A stretch of 64,000 nt of DNA from Arenibacter sp041392165 (GCA_041392165.1 JAWKMN010000001.1:434001-498000), one strand, 5' to 3'. Positions 7,535-18,578 are shown, counted from the stretch's first letter. Numbers and translations: made by a program. The notes: generated by a model from the sequence alone, not told the origin.

Positions 7535-9166
7535 TTATAGTTTTATTTTACCTCTGGACACAGCATCGGCCATAATTAAGGCATTATATGCGTTGACCAT
7601 CTTCCCGGATTTGGATATTTTTTGAAAGTCCGTTGCTTTGGAGGAGTCTCCGGAGACCACTACCTTGGATTTGGTGGTAAGTCCGGAATTCAATAGTATG
7701 GCCTTCACTTGGGAAGCCGATAATTTTGGATAAAAGGATCTAACCAGGGCCGCAACTCCTGCCACAGCAGGCGCTGCCATGGAAGTACCTCCCTGAAAAT
7801 CGTATTCATTGTTGGGCATGGTGGAATAGATATCATCACCAGGGGCAAAAATATCTACGTTTATGAGACCATAATTGGAAAATGAGGCTACCATTTCGGA
7901 ACCATATTTGCTCGTTAAGGCACCTACGGTAATTACATTGTCTGCCATTTCTGGCCCATTATTGATTTGGTCGTTGGGGAAATTTGGGTTGTTCGGGTCA
8001 TCCAGATCCTCTCCCGAATTTCCTGCCGCATGTATAAAAAGAACATCGTGCTCCGCCGCATATTTAATGGCATCATATACCCACTCGGCATTGGGAGAGT
8101 ACGCTTTTCCAAAACTTCCATTAATAATTTTGGCCCCATTGTCTACCGCATAACGTATTCCCAAAGCAATATCCTTATCGTATTCATCTCCGTTTGGCAC
8201 TGCCCTAATGCTCATAATGGCTACATTGTTCGCAACCCCATTGGCCCCAAGCCCGTTATTTCTTTTGGCTGCAATAATACCGGCAACATGGGTCCCGTGG
8301 CTTTCATCTTCAACCCTGTTTTTAGGATTTCCGTTACCATAGTCTCTATCATTAAAGTTATAAGGGTCATCCCCTACTACTTTTCTGCCATCAAAATCCA
8401 CATTGAGATTATAGTTAAGTTGATCGGTAAAATGTTTAATACCATTTTTAAGTTCTTTCAGAACTTCTGGTATAGTATCCTTAATGCTCAACATTTGCAT
8501 TAAAATGCCCACGTTTCTCTGCATGGCCTCGTCTTCAGCTTTAATTGCCGTAAGGTCTTTTTTGGTATAGGTATCCTTGCCCAAGTGTTCTTTTACTTCT
8601 GTATCCGCCTGTTGTACCGCTTGAAGTATCTGTTCGTACTGTCCCTTATTTTGGAGTGCCTTTTGATAATCCTTGTCCAGATCGCTTTTGGCTCTGGCCT
8701 GAAGGGAGGCATCCCCTAATTTTTTACCTACAATTCTGGCCATTTCCAATTGCTCGTTGTAGGACTCCCCTAAAAAGTTGTAACCGTGTATATCATCTAC
8801 ATAGCCATTGTTGTCATCATCCTTGTTGTTTCCTGGAATTTCTCCCTTATTTACCCAAAGGACGTCTACCAGATCCTCGTGGGTAAGATCCATTCCAGAG
8901 TCCAGCACGGCCACTATTACCATTTCCCCTTTTTTATTTCCGATAATTTCCGTGTAGGCCTTGTCCACGCTCATCCCCGGAATGGTATCTGTAAGCAGGT
9001 CGGCATGTCCCCAATGCTTCTTTTCCGCCTCGGTCAGTTCCGATATTTTTAGGGGCAGGGTATCAATATTTTCAATTGGGGTGGAAACCAGTGCAGTACT
9101 ACCGCAGCCATAGAGTAAAATAGAGGCCGATACGGCCAAAAGGGTTCTGTTCAATGTTAGTGTCAT
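7535..9166 (-). CDS. S8 subtilisin-like serine peptidase, lipoprotein
   Basis: 543 residues. The N-terminus ends in a lipobox (ASILLYGCG, Cys21), so it is predicted to be lipid-anchored. Catalytic triad: Asp89 in VAVLDSGMD, His290 in ESHGTHVAG, Ser461 in GGTSMAAPAVAG; the oxyanion Asn lies in AAGNSGE near 381. An insertion of about 150 residues rich in charged helices separates Asp and His (residues 130-280). This is longer than in classical subtilisin but is seen in bacteroidotal S8 lipoproteins. It is upstream of, and codirectional with, the M1 peptidase. Confidence 0.93.
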   Translation of the reverse strand: MTLTLNRTLLAVSASILLYGCGSTALVSTPIENIDTLPLKISELTEAEKKHWGHADLLTDTIPGMSVDKAYTEIIGNKKGEMVIVAVLDSGMDLTHEDLVDVLWVNKGEIPGNNKDDDNNGYVDDIHGYNFLGESYNEQLEMARIVGKKLGDASLQARAKSDLDKDYQKALQNKGQYEQILQAVQQADTEVKEHLGKDTYTKKDLTAIKAEDEAMQRNVGILMQMLSIKDTIPEVLKELKNGIKHFTDQLNYNLNVDFDGRKVVGDDPYNFNDRDYGNGNPKNRVEDESHGTHVAGIIAAKRNNGLGANGVANNVAIMSIRAVPNGDEYDKDIALGIRYAVDNGAKIINGSFGKAYSPNAEWVYDAIKYAAEHDVLFIHAAGNSGEDLDDPNNPNFPNDQINNGPEMADNVITVGALTSKYGSEMVASFSNYGLINVDIFAPGDDIYSTMPNNEYDFQGGTSMAAPAVAGVAALVRSFYPKLSASQVKAILLNSGLTTKSKVVVSGDSSKATDFQKISKSGKMVNAYNALIMADAVSRGKIKL

Positions 9167-9285
9167 TTATTTTTATTTATAGCGTTAGATTAGAATATTT
9201 TATTAAATGGATTTCCAGCAAATTTTGTAAAAAGTATGTTATCCGGCCAAGGTTTGCCTTGTGTAAGGGTTTACTAGTCATTATA

Positions 9286-10146
9286 TTATTCAAAAAGCTG
9301 GGCAAAGGTATATATTTCTTTTAAACGTATTCCTTTTTCCATTGTTTGTAGGGTACAGATCTGGTTGTGGGCGTCGTGTTCCAAAAACAGATAGTAATTG
9401 TCTTTTACGGCAGCTTCCAAAAACAGGGCTTTTTCTGAAAGTGTTAAAAGTGGTCTAGTATCATAGCCCATAATATAGGGTAGAGGAATATGGCCTACGG
9501 TAGGTATAAGGTCTGCCGCAAAGACCAAAGTCTTGTCCTTATATTGAATATGGGGTATCATTTGTTTTTCCGTATGTCCGTCCACAAATAAAATTCCAAA
9601 GTCCAATTCCGATTGTTCTGCGAAGGGGTTTTCCGTTCTTTCAACAAATCGCAACCGGCCACTTTCTTGTATGGGCAATAAATTTTCCGTTAGAAAGGAA
9701 GCCTTTTCCCTGGCATTGGGTTCCGTGGCCCATTTCCAATGGGCTTTATTGGTCCAAAATACGGCATTTTTAAATGCGGGCTCATAACCGGTTCTATCCT
9801 TATTCCATTGTATGCTTCCCCCACAATGGTCAAAATGTAAATGGGTGAGGAAAACATCTGTAATATCATCCCTGTGAAAACCATATTTTTTAAGGGATTT
9901 ATCCAAAGAATGGTCTCCCCACCTATAGTAATACCCAAAAAATTTGTCGGATTGTTTATGGCCCATTCCCGTATCTATCAGGGTCAGTCGATCGCCATTT
10001 TCGATCAATAGGCATCTTGCGGCCATATCTATCATATTATTTGCATCTGCCGGATTGGTCCTGTTCCATATAGATTTTGGTACTACACCAAACATGGCAC
10101 CTCCATCCAACTTAAAATTTCCGGATTCAATAGGATATAATGTCAT
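9286..10146 (-). CDS. MBL-fold metallo-hydrolase
   Basis: Metallo-beta-lactamase fold hydrolase, about 286 residues. The metal motif is THLHFDHCGG (HxHxDH) near residue 100, with further ligands in FVDGHTEKQMIPH and VFAADLIP and a late ...FLEHDAH. Similar proteins act on lactones, thioesters or quinolones; this one cannot be assigned. I chose the ATG at 10146 (MTLYPIESGNFKLDGG) because the longer reading would use TTG at 10173 and adds an unconserved-looking leader. It stands alone, 119 bases downstream of the S8 peptidase start. Confidence 0.88.
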   Translation of the reverse strand: MTLYPIESGNFKLDGGAMFGVVPKSIWNRTNPADANNMIDMAARCLLIENGDRLTLIDTGMGHKQSDKFFGYYYRWGDHSLDKSLKKYGFHRDDITDVFLTHLHFDHCGGSIQWNKDRTGYEPAFKNAVFWTNKAHWKWATEPNAREKASFLTENLLPIQESGRLRFVERTENPFAEQSELDFGILFVDGHTEKQMIPHIQYKDKTLVFAADLIPTVGHIPLPYIMGYDTRPLLTLSEKALFLEAAVKDNYYLFLEHDAHNQICTLQTMEKGIRLKEIYTFAQLFE

Positions 10147-10735
10147 AGATAACCTAATGTAAAATCGGTGCAAATTAACAAAAGCACTAGGGATATTTGC
10201 TGAATCCTCTTTTTATTAGAGGTTTTTTAACACTTTGAATTCATCTTAACTTTTTGTTTTCAACCGAAAAGTGGTGCTTTTGTATCCTAATGAAGGCTTT
10301 TTGGAGCAGCATAGCAGCGCTACGATGGGAGAAAAAGACAAAATTAGGGTATAATGATGATTTTGCAGGGAATAGAAAGTCAAGAGGAGTTCTTTATCGG
10401 TAATTTACCTTAGGTGATGGGTTATTGCAGCTACACTACATTTTCTTTAATTTTTATAATGTCCTTTGTTTTGGGGATTGTTCCCGAACCAATTTTTAGT
10501 GGAGTTTACCTTTTCTATTTTTTCTGTCCTTATATTGTTCATGGTAATTTTGTAGGACCAAGGAACCATCAGGTAAAATGATTACCATACTCTAAAAAGG
10601 ATGCCTATGTCATATTTATTATAGAATTGTCTTTTTCATACAATAAAAATGGGTGTTTTTTAAAGGGGAGCCAAGGTTTTTTAAGCATAGGTGGATTTTT
10701 TCTATATTAAAACTTATCTTGCTTCAAATTTTTTT
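10147..10735. other. Intergenic region between divergent MBL and antiporter genes
   Basis: About 590 bases with no convincing gene. A small stem-loop with a T tract (CCTCTttttattAGAGGTTTTTT) lies at about 10206-10229. The rest is AT-rich and should contain both divergent promoters. Confidence 0.5.
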
Positions 10736-12589
10736 ATGGTAGAACTAGCGGGGATAATCATTCTTGGTATTATTGCACAGTGGGTAGCATGGCGCTTTAA
10801 ATTACCGGCCATTTTGCCATTGATCCTTATAGGTTTATTGGTAGGACCTATATCTACCTTATTTACAGAGGACGGCACCAAACTAATAAGACCTATATGG
10901 AATAAGTCGGAAGGATTGTTTTTGGGGGAGAGCCTATATCATTTTGTGTCATTGGCCATAGGGGTTATACTTTTTGAGGGTGGACTTACCCTGAAGCGTT
11001 CTGAGATTACGAGGGTAGGCCCGGTGATTACCAAGTTGATTACCTTGGGCAGTGCCGTTACCTTTTTTTTGGCGGGGACAGCGGCACATTTTATTTTTGA
11101 TTTGCCTTGGCAAATTTCCTTTTTATTTTCAGCACTCATTATTGTTACTGGACCAACGGTTATTACCCCCATCCTAAGAAATATTCCTTTAAAAAAAGAT
11201 CTATCTGCGGTACTGAAATGGGAAGGTATTTTAATAGATCCCATTGGTGCCCTTGTAGCGGTACTGGTCTTTGAGTTTATTAGTATCGGGGAAGGTCAAG
11301 GGTATACGCAGACCGGTCTTTTGGAGTTTGTAAAGGTGCTGTTATTGGGTTTCACCTTTGGTTTTTCATTTGCACATGCCCTGACCCTGGCCATAAAAAA
11401 GAATTACGTACCCCATTATTTGTTAAATGTGGTATCCTTATCCGTAGTACTTTTGGTTTTTGTTATATCCGAACTTTTTGCGCATGAATCCGGATTGTTA
11501 GCGGTAGTGGTTATGGGTATGGTCATGGGAAATACCCAGTTGCCCAACATTAAGGAATTGCTCTATTTTAAGGAGTCGCTAAGCATACTTTTAATTTCTA
11601 TGCTATTCATTTTGCTTTCGGCAAGTATGAATTTGCCCGAACTGGAATTATTGTACAGCCCAAAGACACTAATCCTTTTTGCCATTGTAGTTTTTGTGGT
11701 AAGACCTATGGGGGTATTTCTGAGTACCATGGGTTCCAACCTTAATTTTAGGGATAAATTGTTTATAAGCTGGGTGGGCCCCAGAGGGATTGTTGCTGCT
11801 GGGATTGCCTCACTTTTTGGCTCCAAGTTAATCTTGCGCGAAGAACCGGGTGCGGAGTATATTACACCATTGGTCTTTATGATCGTTTTGGGAACCGTAC
11901 TTCTCAATGCGTCCACCGCAAGGTTCATGGCCAAATTACTAGGGGTATTCTTGGAAAAGTCCGAAGGCATTCTTATCATAGGAGCATCCAAGGTGCCCAG
12001 ACTAATAGCCAGTTATCTTAAGAAGAACAATAGGCATGTGGTATTGATAGACAATAACCAGAACAATATAGAAAAGGCCAAGAACCTTGGTCTGGAGGCC
12101 TTTGTTGCCAACATTTATTCTGATGCCCTGACGGATAATATTGAGTTGAACGATGTAGGCTATTTAATGGCCTTGACGGGTAACTCGGACATCAATGAGT
12201 ACGCCATAGAAACATTCAAGAAGGAATTTGGGGAACATGGTTCATTTAGGCTGGTAAATTCGGACGAAATGAACGATCCTCAAAATAACCCTATAGAGGG
12301 GCTTTTTTCGCATACCGATGATTTTATCACCTTGACGGAAGCGGCCCGAAACAATCCGGTAATTCATGAAATTGAATTAAAGGGCAGGGAACATTATGAA
12401 GGCCTTATAGAAATTACCAAGGCAGATAAGGATATTGTTCCCATTTTTATTAAAACCTTGGATGGAGACTTAAAGATTATTTCTTCATTTAGCAAAAATT
12501 TTCAAGATATTGTAGAAGGATGTAAGTTGGTTTATTTGGGGAAACAGTTGAAAGTATCGAAGGAAATGGAATCTTCCGAAACTGTTTAA
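10736..12589 (+). CDS. Cation:proton antiporter (CPA1/NhaP type) with TrkA-N/RCK domain
   Basis: Inner-membrane Na+ or K+/H+ exchanger of about 617 residues. Around twelve hydrophobic segments occupy the first 390 residues, with the CPA1 signature GPRGIVAAGIASLFG. A cytoplasmic Rossmann-type RCK/TrkA-N domain follows (ILIIGASKVPRLIASYL, then VLIDNNQNNIEKAK), expected to bind nucleotide and gate transport. The ATG at 10736 (MVELAGIIILGIIAQW) is preferred; an upstream in-frame GTG at 10691 would add 15 residues of doubtful value. A second, unrelated-subfamily antiporter follows on the same strand. Confidence 0.9.
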   Translation: MVELAGIIILGIIAQWVAWRFKLPAILPLILIGLLVGPISTLFTEDGTKLIRPIWNKSEGLFLGESLYHFVSLAIGVILFEGGLTLKRSEITRVGPVITKLITLGSAVTFFLAGTAAHFIFDLPWQISFLFSALIIVTGPTVITPILRNIPLKKDLSAVLKWEGILIDPIGALVAVLVFEFISIGEGQGYTQTGLLEFVKVLLLGFTFGFSFAHALTLAIKKNYVPHYLLNVVSLSVVLLVFVISELFAHESGLLAVVVMGMVMGNTQLPNIKELLYFKESLSILLISMLFILLSASMNLPELELLYSPKTLILFAIVVFVVRPMGVFLSTMGSNLNFRDKLFISWVGPRGIVAAGIASLFGSKLILREEPGAEYITPLVFMIVLGTVLLNASTARFMAKLLGVFLEKSEGILIIGASKVPRLIASYLKKNNRHVVLIDNNQNNIEKAKNLGLEAFVANIYSDALTDNIELNDVGYLMALTGNSDINEYAIETFKKEFGEHGSFRLVNSDEMNDPQNNPIEGLFSHTDDFITLTEAARNNPVIHEIELKGREHYEGLIEITKADKDIVPIFIKTLDGDLKIISSFSKNFQDIVEGCKLVYLGKQLKVSKEMESSETV

Positions 12590-12745
12590 AAAGGGTAATC
12601 TGCTATTGTGGGCAGGGCCGTTGACACTAGCCAATTTGGGGCTTATTTATAGTAAACATGCCTTTTTTTAATCAGGGATGCCCATAAATAAGTTAACTTA
12701 TCTGTGATTTATACCTATCTTATATGCTCCAAAAACATTTATGGA

Positions 12746-14878
12746 ATGAACTTAATGGTTAATATCCTATTACCTTTGGAGGATCCCGTCCTGAAGTTTT
12801 TGATCATTCTTTTAGTCATTTTGGTGATTCCCATTATTTCTGACAAATTAAAATTACCACATCTTTTGGGCATGATCATAGCAGGGATAGTCATAGGTCC
12901 CCACGGCTTGAACCTCTTGGCCAGGGATAGCAGCATCATCCTTTCAGGTACGGCGGGTCTCCTGTACATTATGTTTTTAGCGGGCCTTGAAATAGATATG
13001 AACGATTTTAAGACCAATGCCGTTAAAAGCACTTTGTTGGGACTGTACGGATTTTTGATCCCCATGCTTTTAGGTACCTTGACGGGGGTTTATATTTTGG
13101 GATTTTCTATCATGACCTCTGTGCTGTTGGCTAGTATGTTTGCTTCCCATACACTGATTACCTATCCCATCGTTAGTAAGTTGGGAATCGCCAAGAATTT
13201 GGCGGTAAACATATCAGTGGGAAGTACCCTGATTACCAATGTACTGTCCCTTTTGGTACTTGCTGTTGTAGTAGGAATGAACACAGGGGAGCTTAACCAA
13301 TATTTTTGGATTATCATGGCAGTTTCCTTTATAGCCTTTACCTTGGTCATTACTTATCTGTTCCCTTTAATAGGGCGATGGTTTTTTAAAAGGTATAGTG
13401 ATAATGTCTCGCAGTACATTTTTGTGTTGGTTATGGTATTTTTAGGGGCCGTACTTTCACAATTGGCAGGAATAGAGGCCATTATTGGAGCGTTTATGGC
13501 AGGATTGGCCCTGAACAGACTTATTCCGCTTACTTCCCCCCTAATGAACAGGATAGATTTTGTGGGGAATGCCATATTTATACCCTTCTTTTTGATCGGG
13601 GTGGGTATGCTTATAGATTATAGGGCCTTTAGCAATCTCGAAGCTGTTTTTGTGGCGGTTGCCATGTCGGTCGTTGCTACCATTTCCAAATTTGCTGCGG
13701 CTTGGATAAGCCAGAAAAACTTTAGGTTTACGGCCCAGGAGCGTCTTTTGATATTTGGACTTACCAATGCACAGGCAGCGGCAACCTTGGCCGCAGTATT
13801 GGTAGGTTACAACATAGTACTTGGGGAGACGGCCAATGGGGAACCCATTCGGCTGTTGAACGATAGCATCCTAAACGGGACCATTATTATGATTTTGGTC
13901 ACCTGTACCATTGCTTCCTTTGCTACCCAAAAGGGTGCTAAAAAAATCGCATTATCGGGACAGTCCGAGAGCGATACGGGGATTAGTGAGGAAAAGATAT
14001 TGATTCCCCTAAGCAATCCTGATACCATAGATGAGTTGGTGAACCTTAGTATCATTATCAAATCCAAGCAAAATGTGGATGGTCTGCATGCCCTGAACAT
14101 CATCAATAATGACAATTCGCCGGCAGACGCCGAAAAAAAGGCAAGGAAATTGCTCGAAAAGGCCAAAGTTCTTGCTGCGGCCGTTGATTTGCAGATGAAG
14201 ACCACCCTACGATATGATCTGGATCTGGTCCATGGGCTAACCAATGTAATCAAGGAAGAGAATAGTACGGACCTGATTTTGGGGCTCCATTTAAAACGGG
14301 GTGTGGCCGATAGCTTTTTGGGCAACCTTACCAATGGTATTTTGGAAAAGAGCAATATTACAACCTTCATCTACAATCCACAGCAGCCTATTTCCACCAT
14401 TAGGCGCCATTTCGTAATTGTACCGGAAAATGCCGAGTATGAAAGTGGTTTTTCCTTTTGGTTGTCCAAAATTTGGAACATAGCCCTCAATACCGGGGCC
14501 AAACTTATTTTTTATGCCGGCAAACAAACCATAAAATTGATCAGGGATATCCATTTAAAGCATCCCATAGAATTGGAATTTAAGGTATTCGAAAATTGGG
14601 ACAAGTTACCTAGCCTCTCCAATGAGGTAAGGCAGGATGATAATCTGGTAATAGTGCTGAGCCGTAAAAATCTATTATCCTATCAGGCTGGAATGGCAGA
14701 TATTCCTTCTTATCTTAATAGGCACTACCAAGGAAGGAACTTTCTCTTGGTATACCCTTCCCAATCGGCATTTATGACCGATGGAAAGGTAGACCTTACC
14801 AACCCTTCCCTATTAAAGGCAATTGAAAAATTAGATGTCATCGGAAAAACGATGGCGGGGATATTCAGGAAAAAATAG
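12746..14878 (+). CDS. Cation:proton antiporter (CPA2/KefB type) with USP-like C-terminus
   Basis: About 710 residues. The first 400 form a twelve-helix CPA2 exchanger (LPHLLGMIIAGIVIGPHG is the typical early motif; AIIGAFMAGLALNR a mid-protein one). The remaining 300 residues look like two universal-stress-protein-like alpha/beta domains. The ATG at 12746 or 12755 is more likely than the GTG at 12704. Together with the preceding CPA1-type gene (156 bases upstream) it makes a pH/monovalent-cation homeostasis pair. The ion selectivity cannot be read from sequence. Confidence 0.9.
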   Translation: MNLMVNILLPLEDPVLKFLIILLVILVIPIISDKLKLPHLLGMIIAGIVIGPHGLNLLARDSSIILSGTAGLLYIMFLAGLEIDMNDFKTNAVKSTLLGLYGFLIPMLLGTLTGVYILGFSIMTSVLLASMFASHTLITYPIVSKLGIAKNLAVNISVGSTLITNVLSLLVLAVVVGMNTGELNQYFWIIMAVSFIAFTLVITYLFPLIGRWFFKRYSDNVSQYIFVLVMVFLGAVLSQLAGIEAIIGAFMAGLALNRLIPLTSPLMNRIDFVGNAIFIPFFLIGVGMLIDYRAFSNLEAVFVAVAMSVVATISKFAAAWISQKNFRFTAQERLLIFGLTNAQAAATLAAVLVGYNIVLGETANGEPIRLLNDSILNGTIIMILVTCTIASFATQKGAKKIALSGQSESDTGISEEKILIPLSNPDTIDELVNLSIIIKSKQNVDGLHALNIINNDNSPADAEKKARKLLEKAKVLAAAVDLQMKTTLRYDLDLVHGLTNVIKEENSTDLILGLHLKRGVADSFLGNLTNGILEKSNITTFIYNPQQPISTIRRHFVIVPENAEYESGFSFWLSKIWNIALNTGAKLIFYAGKQTIKLIRDIHLKHPIELEFKVFENWDKLPSLSNEVRQDDNLVIVLSRKNLLSYQAGMADIPSYLNRHYQGRNFLLVYPSQSAFMTDGKVDLTNPSLLKAIEKLDVIGKTMAGIFRKK

Positions 14879-15217
14879 GATTTTCCAAAGAAACAAAACA
14901 GGATGGAATTTTAAACTAAGGAAACTGTGGGCACTGATGTTTGGCCATTATTGGAGTTGTCCATATTTTTTATAACGCCATTTTTATTGCCCAAAGACCA
15001 AAAAGGGGCAATGTGCTTACCAAGGAACGGGAAATACATTACGGAACTATTGGTTGTTGAAGGACAATGTTTCCATTCAGCAATTTATGGCCTTATGTTG
15101 TGATGATCCGGAATTCTATTTTATATTTGTCCATACCCATTGGGGGTCTATGACCTTTTTACATGATTTGGTAATGGGCTTTTTTAACCTGTGAAGACAA
15201 AATAAAATCTATCTGCA
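14879..15217. other. Intergenic region, nothing recognised
   Basis: 339 bases between the antiporter and the symporter. I see no gene, RNA or clear hairpin. Confidence 0.45.
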
Positions 15218-16681
15218 TTGAATCCACTTCTAGTTTTAGCGATTATTTTCATTTATTTTGTTTTGTTAATGACTATTTCATATTTCACCTCAAGAAATAG
15301 AAGTGACGAATCGTATTTTACAGGGGATCGGCAATCGCCTTGGTTTTTGGTGGCCTTTGGAATGGTGGGTGCCGGACTTTCGGGGGTAACCTTTGTATCC
15401 CTTCCTGGAATGGTGGGGAATAACAATTTCTATTTCTATCAATTTATTCTAGGGAATGTGGTGGGCTATCTCTTCATTACCTTTGTCCTTATACCGTTGT
15501 ACTATAAATTAAGGCTGGTATCCATTTATGGCTATTTGGATCAGAGGTACGGTGTAAAAACGTATAAGACAGGGTCACTGTTCTTTTTGGTATCACAATC
15601 CTTTGGTGCGGCCTTGAGGCTATTGTTGGCCTCTAAAATTCTTCAATTTGCGTTATTCGATAAGTTGAATATTCCGTTTCCCATAACGGTAATCATCATC
15701 TTGCTTTTAGTGTGGTTGTATACCAACAAGTCGGGGATAAAGACCATAGTTTGGACAGATACCCTGCAAACAACTTTCTTGGTTTTGGGCGCCATTATCG
15801 CGATCTATACCATTACCTCCTCTTTGGACCTATCTTTTTCGGGGGCCATACAACAGGTTACGGAGCATAGGTATTTTGAAATATTTAATTGGGAAAACAA
15901 ATCGAGCAATAATTTTTTCAAACAGTTTATTGCCGGTATTCTTGTGGCCATCGCCATGATAGGATTGGATCAGAATATGATGCAAAAAACATTGACCTGT
16001 AAAAATCAATGGGATGCGCAAAAGAACACCTTGACCTATAGCTTAATTTTGGCCATAACCCAATTCTTGTTTTTGGGGTTGGGCGTCCTATTATATATTT
16101 ATGCGGAGAATAATGGAATTACTTTGGCCGTAGGTGAAAACGGAGCACTTTTGGATACGGACAATCTGTTTCCCGATCTGGCACTGAACCACCTTGGTGT
16201 TTTTGCCGGGGTCAGTTTTTTATTGGGGATCATTGCGGCATCATTTTCCAGTGTAGATTCTTCCCTGACCGCCCTGACCACTTCCTTTACCTATGATTTT
16301 TTGGATATCTCGCATAAATCCAGTGCCGATAAAAAAAGATTGAAGAACTGGGTCCTACTTGGTTTTTCGGGGGTTCTTTTTCTAATAATCATAGTATTTT
16401 CCAACAGCAGGGGAGATGTAGTATCGTTAATATTCAAAGTAGCCGGCTATACCTATGGCCCCTTACTGGGCCTTTATATGCTGGGGATGTTTACCACGGT
16501 TGCCGTAAAGGATAAATGGGTACCCTTTATTTGTGTGTTGGCTCCTGTACTTACCTATTTATTGAGTGTTTATTTTGCCCGATCCTTTAATTTCGACTTT
16601 GGATTTATCAATATAGCCGTTAATGCCGGACTTACTATTTTAGGATTGTTATTGGTAAGACAAAAGGGCGAAACTACCTGA
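15218..16681 (+). CDS. Sodium:solute symporter (SSS family)
   Basis: Inner-membrane Na+-coupled transporter of 487 residues with about 13 hydrophobic helices. The N-terminus (NPLLVLAIIFIYFVLLMTIS), the SYFTSRNRSDESYFTGDR loop and GMVGAGLSGVTFVSLPGMVG are characteristic of the SSS family. The start is TTG: the first residues align with where this family normally begins and no ATG is nearby. The substrate is not predictable. It converges with lepA, which ends 100 bases further on. Confidence 0.9.
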   Translation: MNPLLVLAIIFIYFVLLMTISYFTSRNRSDESYFTGDRQSPWFLVAFGMVGAGLSGVTFVSLPGMVGNNNFYFYQFILGNVVGYLFITFVLIPLYYKLRLVSIYGYLDQRYGVKTYKTGSLFFLVSQSFGAALRLLLASKILQFALFDKLNIPFPITVIIILLLVWLYTNKSGIKTIVWTDTLQTTFLVLGAIIAIYTITSSLDLSFSGAIQQVTEHRYFEIFNWENKSSNNFFKQFIAGILVAIAMIGLDQNMMQKTLTCKNQWDAQKNTLTYSLILAITQFLFLGLGVLLYIYAENNGITLAVGENGALLDTDNLFPDLALNHLGVFAGVSFLLGIIAASFSSVDSSLTALTTSFTYDFLDISHKSSADKKRLKNWVLLGFSGVLFLIIIVFSNSRGDVVSLIFKVAGYTYGPLLGLYMLGMFTTVAVKDKWVPFICVLAPVLTYLLSVYFARSFNFDFGFINIAVNAGLTILGLLLVRQKGETT

Positions 16682-16781
16682 TCTTTCTGGTTTTTTTACG
16701 GGAATGGTAAATACAATACCCATTAAGGCCTTACCCCGGAATGTCATAAATACACCTACCAGGGATAGTTTCTTTTTTGGG

Positions 16782-18578
16782 TTAATCGTTCAGTTTAAGA
16801 ACGGCCATAAATGCCTGCTGGGGTATTTCTACGTTCCCGACTTGGCGCATACGCTTTTTACCCTTCTTTTGTTTTTCCAACAATTTTCGCTTTCGTGAGA
16901 TATCTCCTCCATAACATTTGGCGGTTACGTCCTTTCTCAAGGCTTTTATGGTTTCCCTAGAGATTATTTTGGCACCGATAGCGGCCTGGATGGGAATATC
17001 AAATTGTTGCCTTGGAATCAGTTCCCGTAGCTTCTCGCACATTTTTTTTCCAATATTGGCGGCATTGTCCGCATGTATTAGGGCGGACAGGGCATCCACA
17101 GGCTGTGCATTGAGCAGTATGTCTACCCTTACCAACTTGGAGGTACGCATACCAATAGGCGCATAATCAAAGGAGGCATATCCTTTGGAAATCGTTTTTA
17201 GCCTATCGTAAAAATCGAATACAATTTCTGCCAATGGCATATCAAAATTCAATTCTACCCTTTCCGTGGTCAGATAGGTTTGGTTGGTAATCTGACCCCT
17301 TTTATCTATACATAAGGACATAACGTTGCCAACAAAATCGGCCTTGGTAATGATCGTAGCCTTAATATAGGGCTCCTCTACGTGATCTAAGGTAGATGGA
17401 TCCGGTAGATCGGATGGATTATTGACGATAATAGGCGTTTCAGGATTTTTTCTGGTAAAGGCATGGTAGCTAACGTTGGGTACGGTAGTGATTACCGTCA
17501 TATTGAACTCGCGTTCCAAACGTTCTTGAATGATCTCCATATGTAGCATTCCCAAGAAGCCACAACGAAAACCAAACCCAAGGGCTGCACTGCTTTCCGG
17601 TGTAAATACCAAGGAAGCATCATTTAATTGCAACTTTTCCATGGAAGAGCGCAGTTCCTCATAGTCTTCCGTATCTACGGGATAAATGCCGGCAAATACC
17701 ATGGGCTTAACATCTTCAAAACCTCCAATAGGGTTCTTTGTTGGGCTTGCCGCATCTGTAATGGTGTCCCCTACCTTTACTTCCCTGGCATCCTTTATTC
17801 CTGTAATGAGATAGCCAACATCTCCGGTCTTTATACTTTGTTTGGGGTGTTGTACCAGTTTTAGGGTACCTACCTCATCCGCGTAATAGTTTTTGTCGGT
17901 CGCTACAAATTTTATTTTTTGACCTTTTTTAATTTCCCCGTTAATAACCCTGAAATAGGTTTCCACCCCCCGGAAAGGATTGTACACGGAATCGAATACC
18001 AAAGCTTGAAGGGATTCATCCGGATTGCCTTTTGGCGCAGGAATGCGTTCAATAATGGCTGTCAATATTTCTTGGATTCCCAGGCCCGTTTTGGCACTTG
18101 CCGGAATTACGTCCTCAGGTTTACAGCCCAATAAATCAACAATATCATCGGTAACTTCTTCGGGGTTGGCACTGGGCAGGTCTACTTTATTCAACACAGG
18201 AATTATTTCCAGATCGTTTTCCAGGGCCAAATATAGATTTGAAATGGTCTGGGCCTGTATACTCTGTGCTGCGTCTACCACCAATAAGGCGCCCTCACAG
18301 GCCGCAATGGAACGAGAAACTTCATAGGAAAAATCTACGTGTCCCGGGGTATCTATAAGATTGAGTACATATTTTTCGCCCTCATGCTCATAATCCATTT
18401 GAATGGCATGGCTTTTAATAGTGATGCCGCGTTCCCGTTCAAGATCCATACTATCCAACAACTGGTCCTGCTTTTCCCTTTCGGTTACCGAACCTGTAAA
18501 ATCCAACAACCTATCGGCCAAGGTACTTTTGCCGTGATCAATATGTGCAATTATGCAGAAATTCCTTATGTTTTTCAA
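16782..18578 (-). CDS. lepA: Elongation factor 4 (back-translocase)
   Basis: Translational GTPase of 598 residues, the usual LepA length. Residues 1-180 carry the G motifs: AHIDHGKSTLADRLL (P-loop), DTPGHVDFSYE (G3), LNKVDLPSA (G4). The LepA-specific C-terminal domain ends in GKKRMRQVGNVEIPQQAF. It acts on the ribosome, moving tRNAs back or remodelling stalled complexes. The start codon is TTG (KNIRNFCIIAHIDHG follows directly, the family N-terminus). Single gene, convergent with the symporter. Confidence 0.97.
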   Translation of the reverse strand: MKNIRNFCIIAHIDHGKSTLADRLLDFTGSVTEREKQDQLLDSMDLERERGITIKSHAIQMDYEHEGEKYVLNLIDTPGHVDFSYEVSRSIAACEGALLVVDAAQSIQAQTISNLYLALENDLEIIPVLNKVDLPSANPEEVTDDIVDLLGCKPEDVIPASAKTGLGIQEILTAIIERIPAPKGNPDESLQALVFDSVYNPFRGVETYFRVINGEIKKGQKIKFVATDKNYYADEVGTLKLVQHPKQSIKTGDVGYLITGIKDAREVKVGDTITDAASPTKNPIGGFEDVKPMVFAGIYPVDTEDYEELRSSMEKLQLNDASLVFTPESSAALGFGFRCGFLGMLHMEIIQERLEREFNMTVITTVPNVSYHAFTRKNPETPIIVNNPSDLPDPSTLDHVEEPYIKATIITKADFVGNVMSLCIDKRGQITNQTYLTTERVELNFDMPLAEIVFDFYDRLKTISKGYASFDYAPIGMRTSKLVRVDILLNAQPVDALSALIHADNAANIGKKMCEKLRELIPRQQFDIPIQAAIGAKIISRETIKALRKDVTAKCYGGDISRKRKLLEKQKKGKKRMRQVGNVEIPQQAFMAVLKLND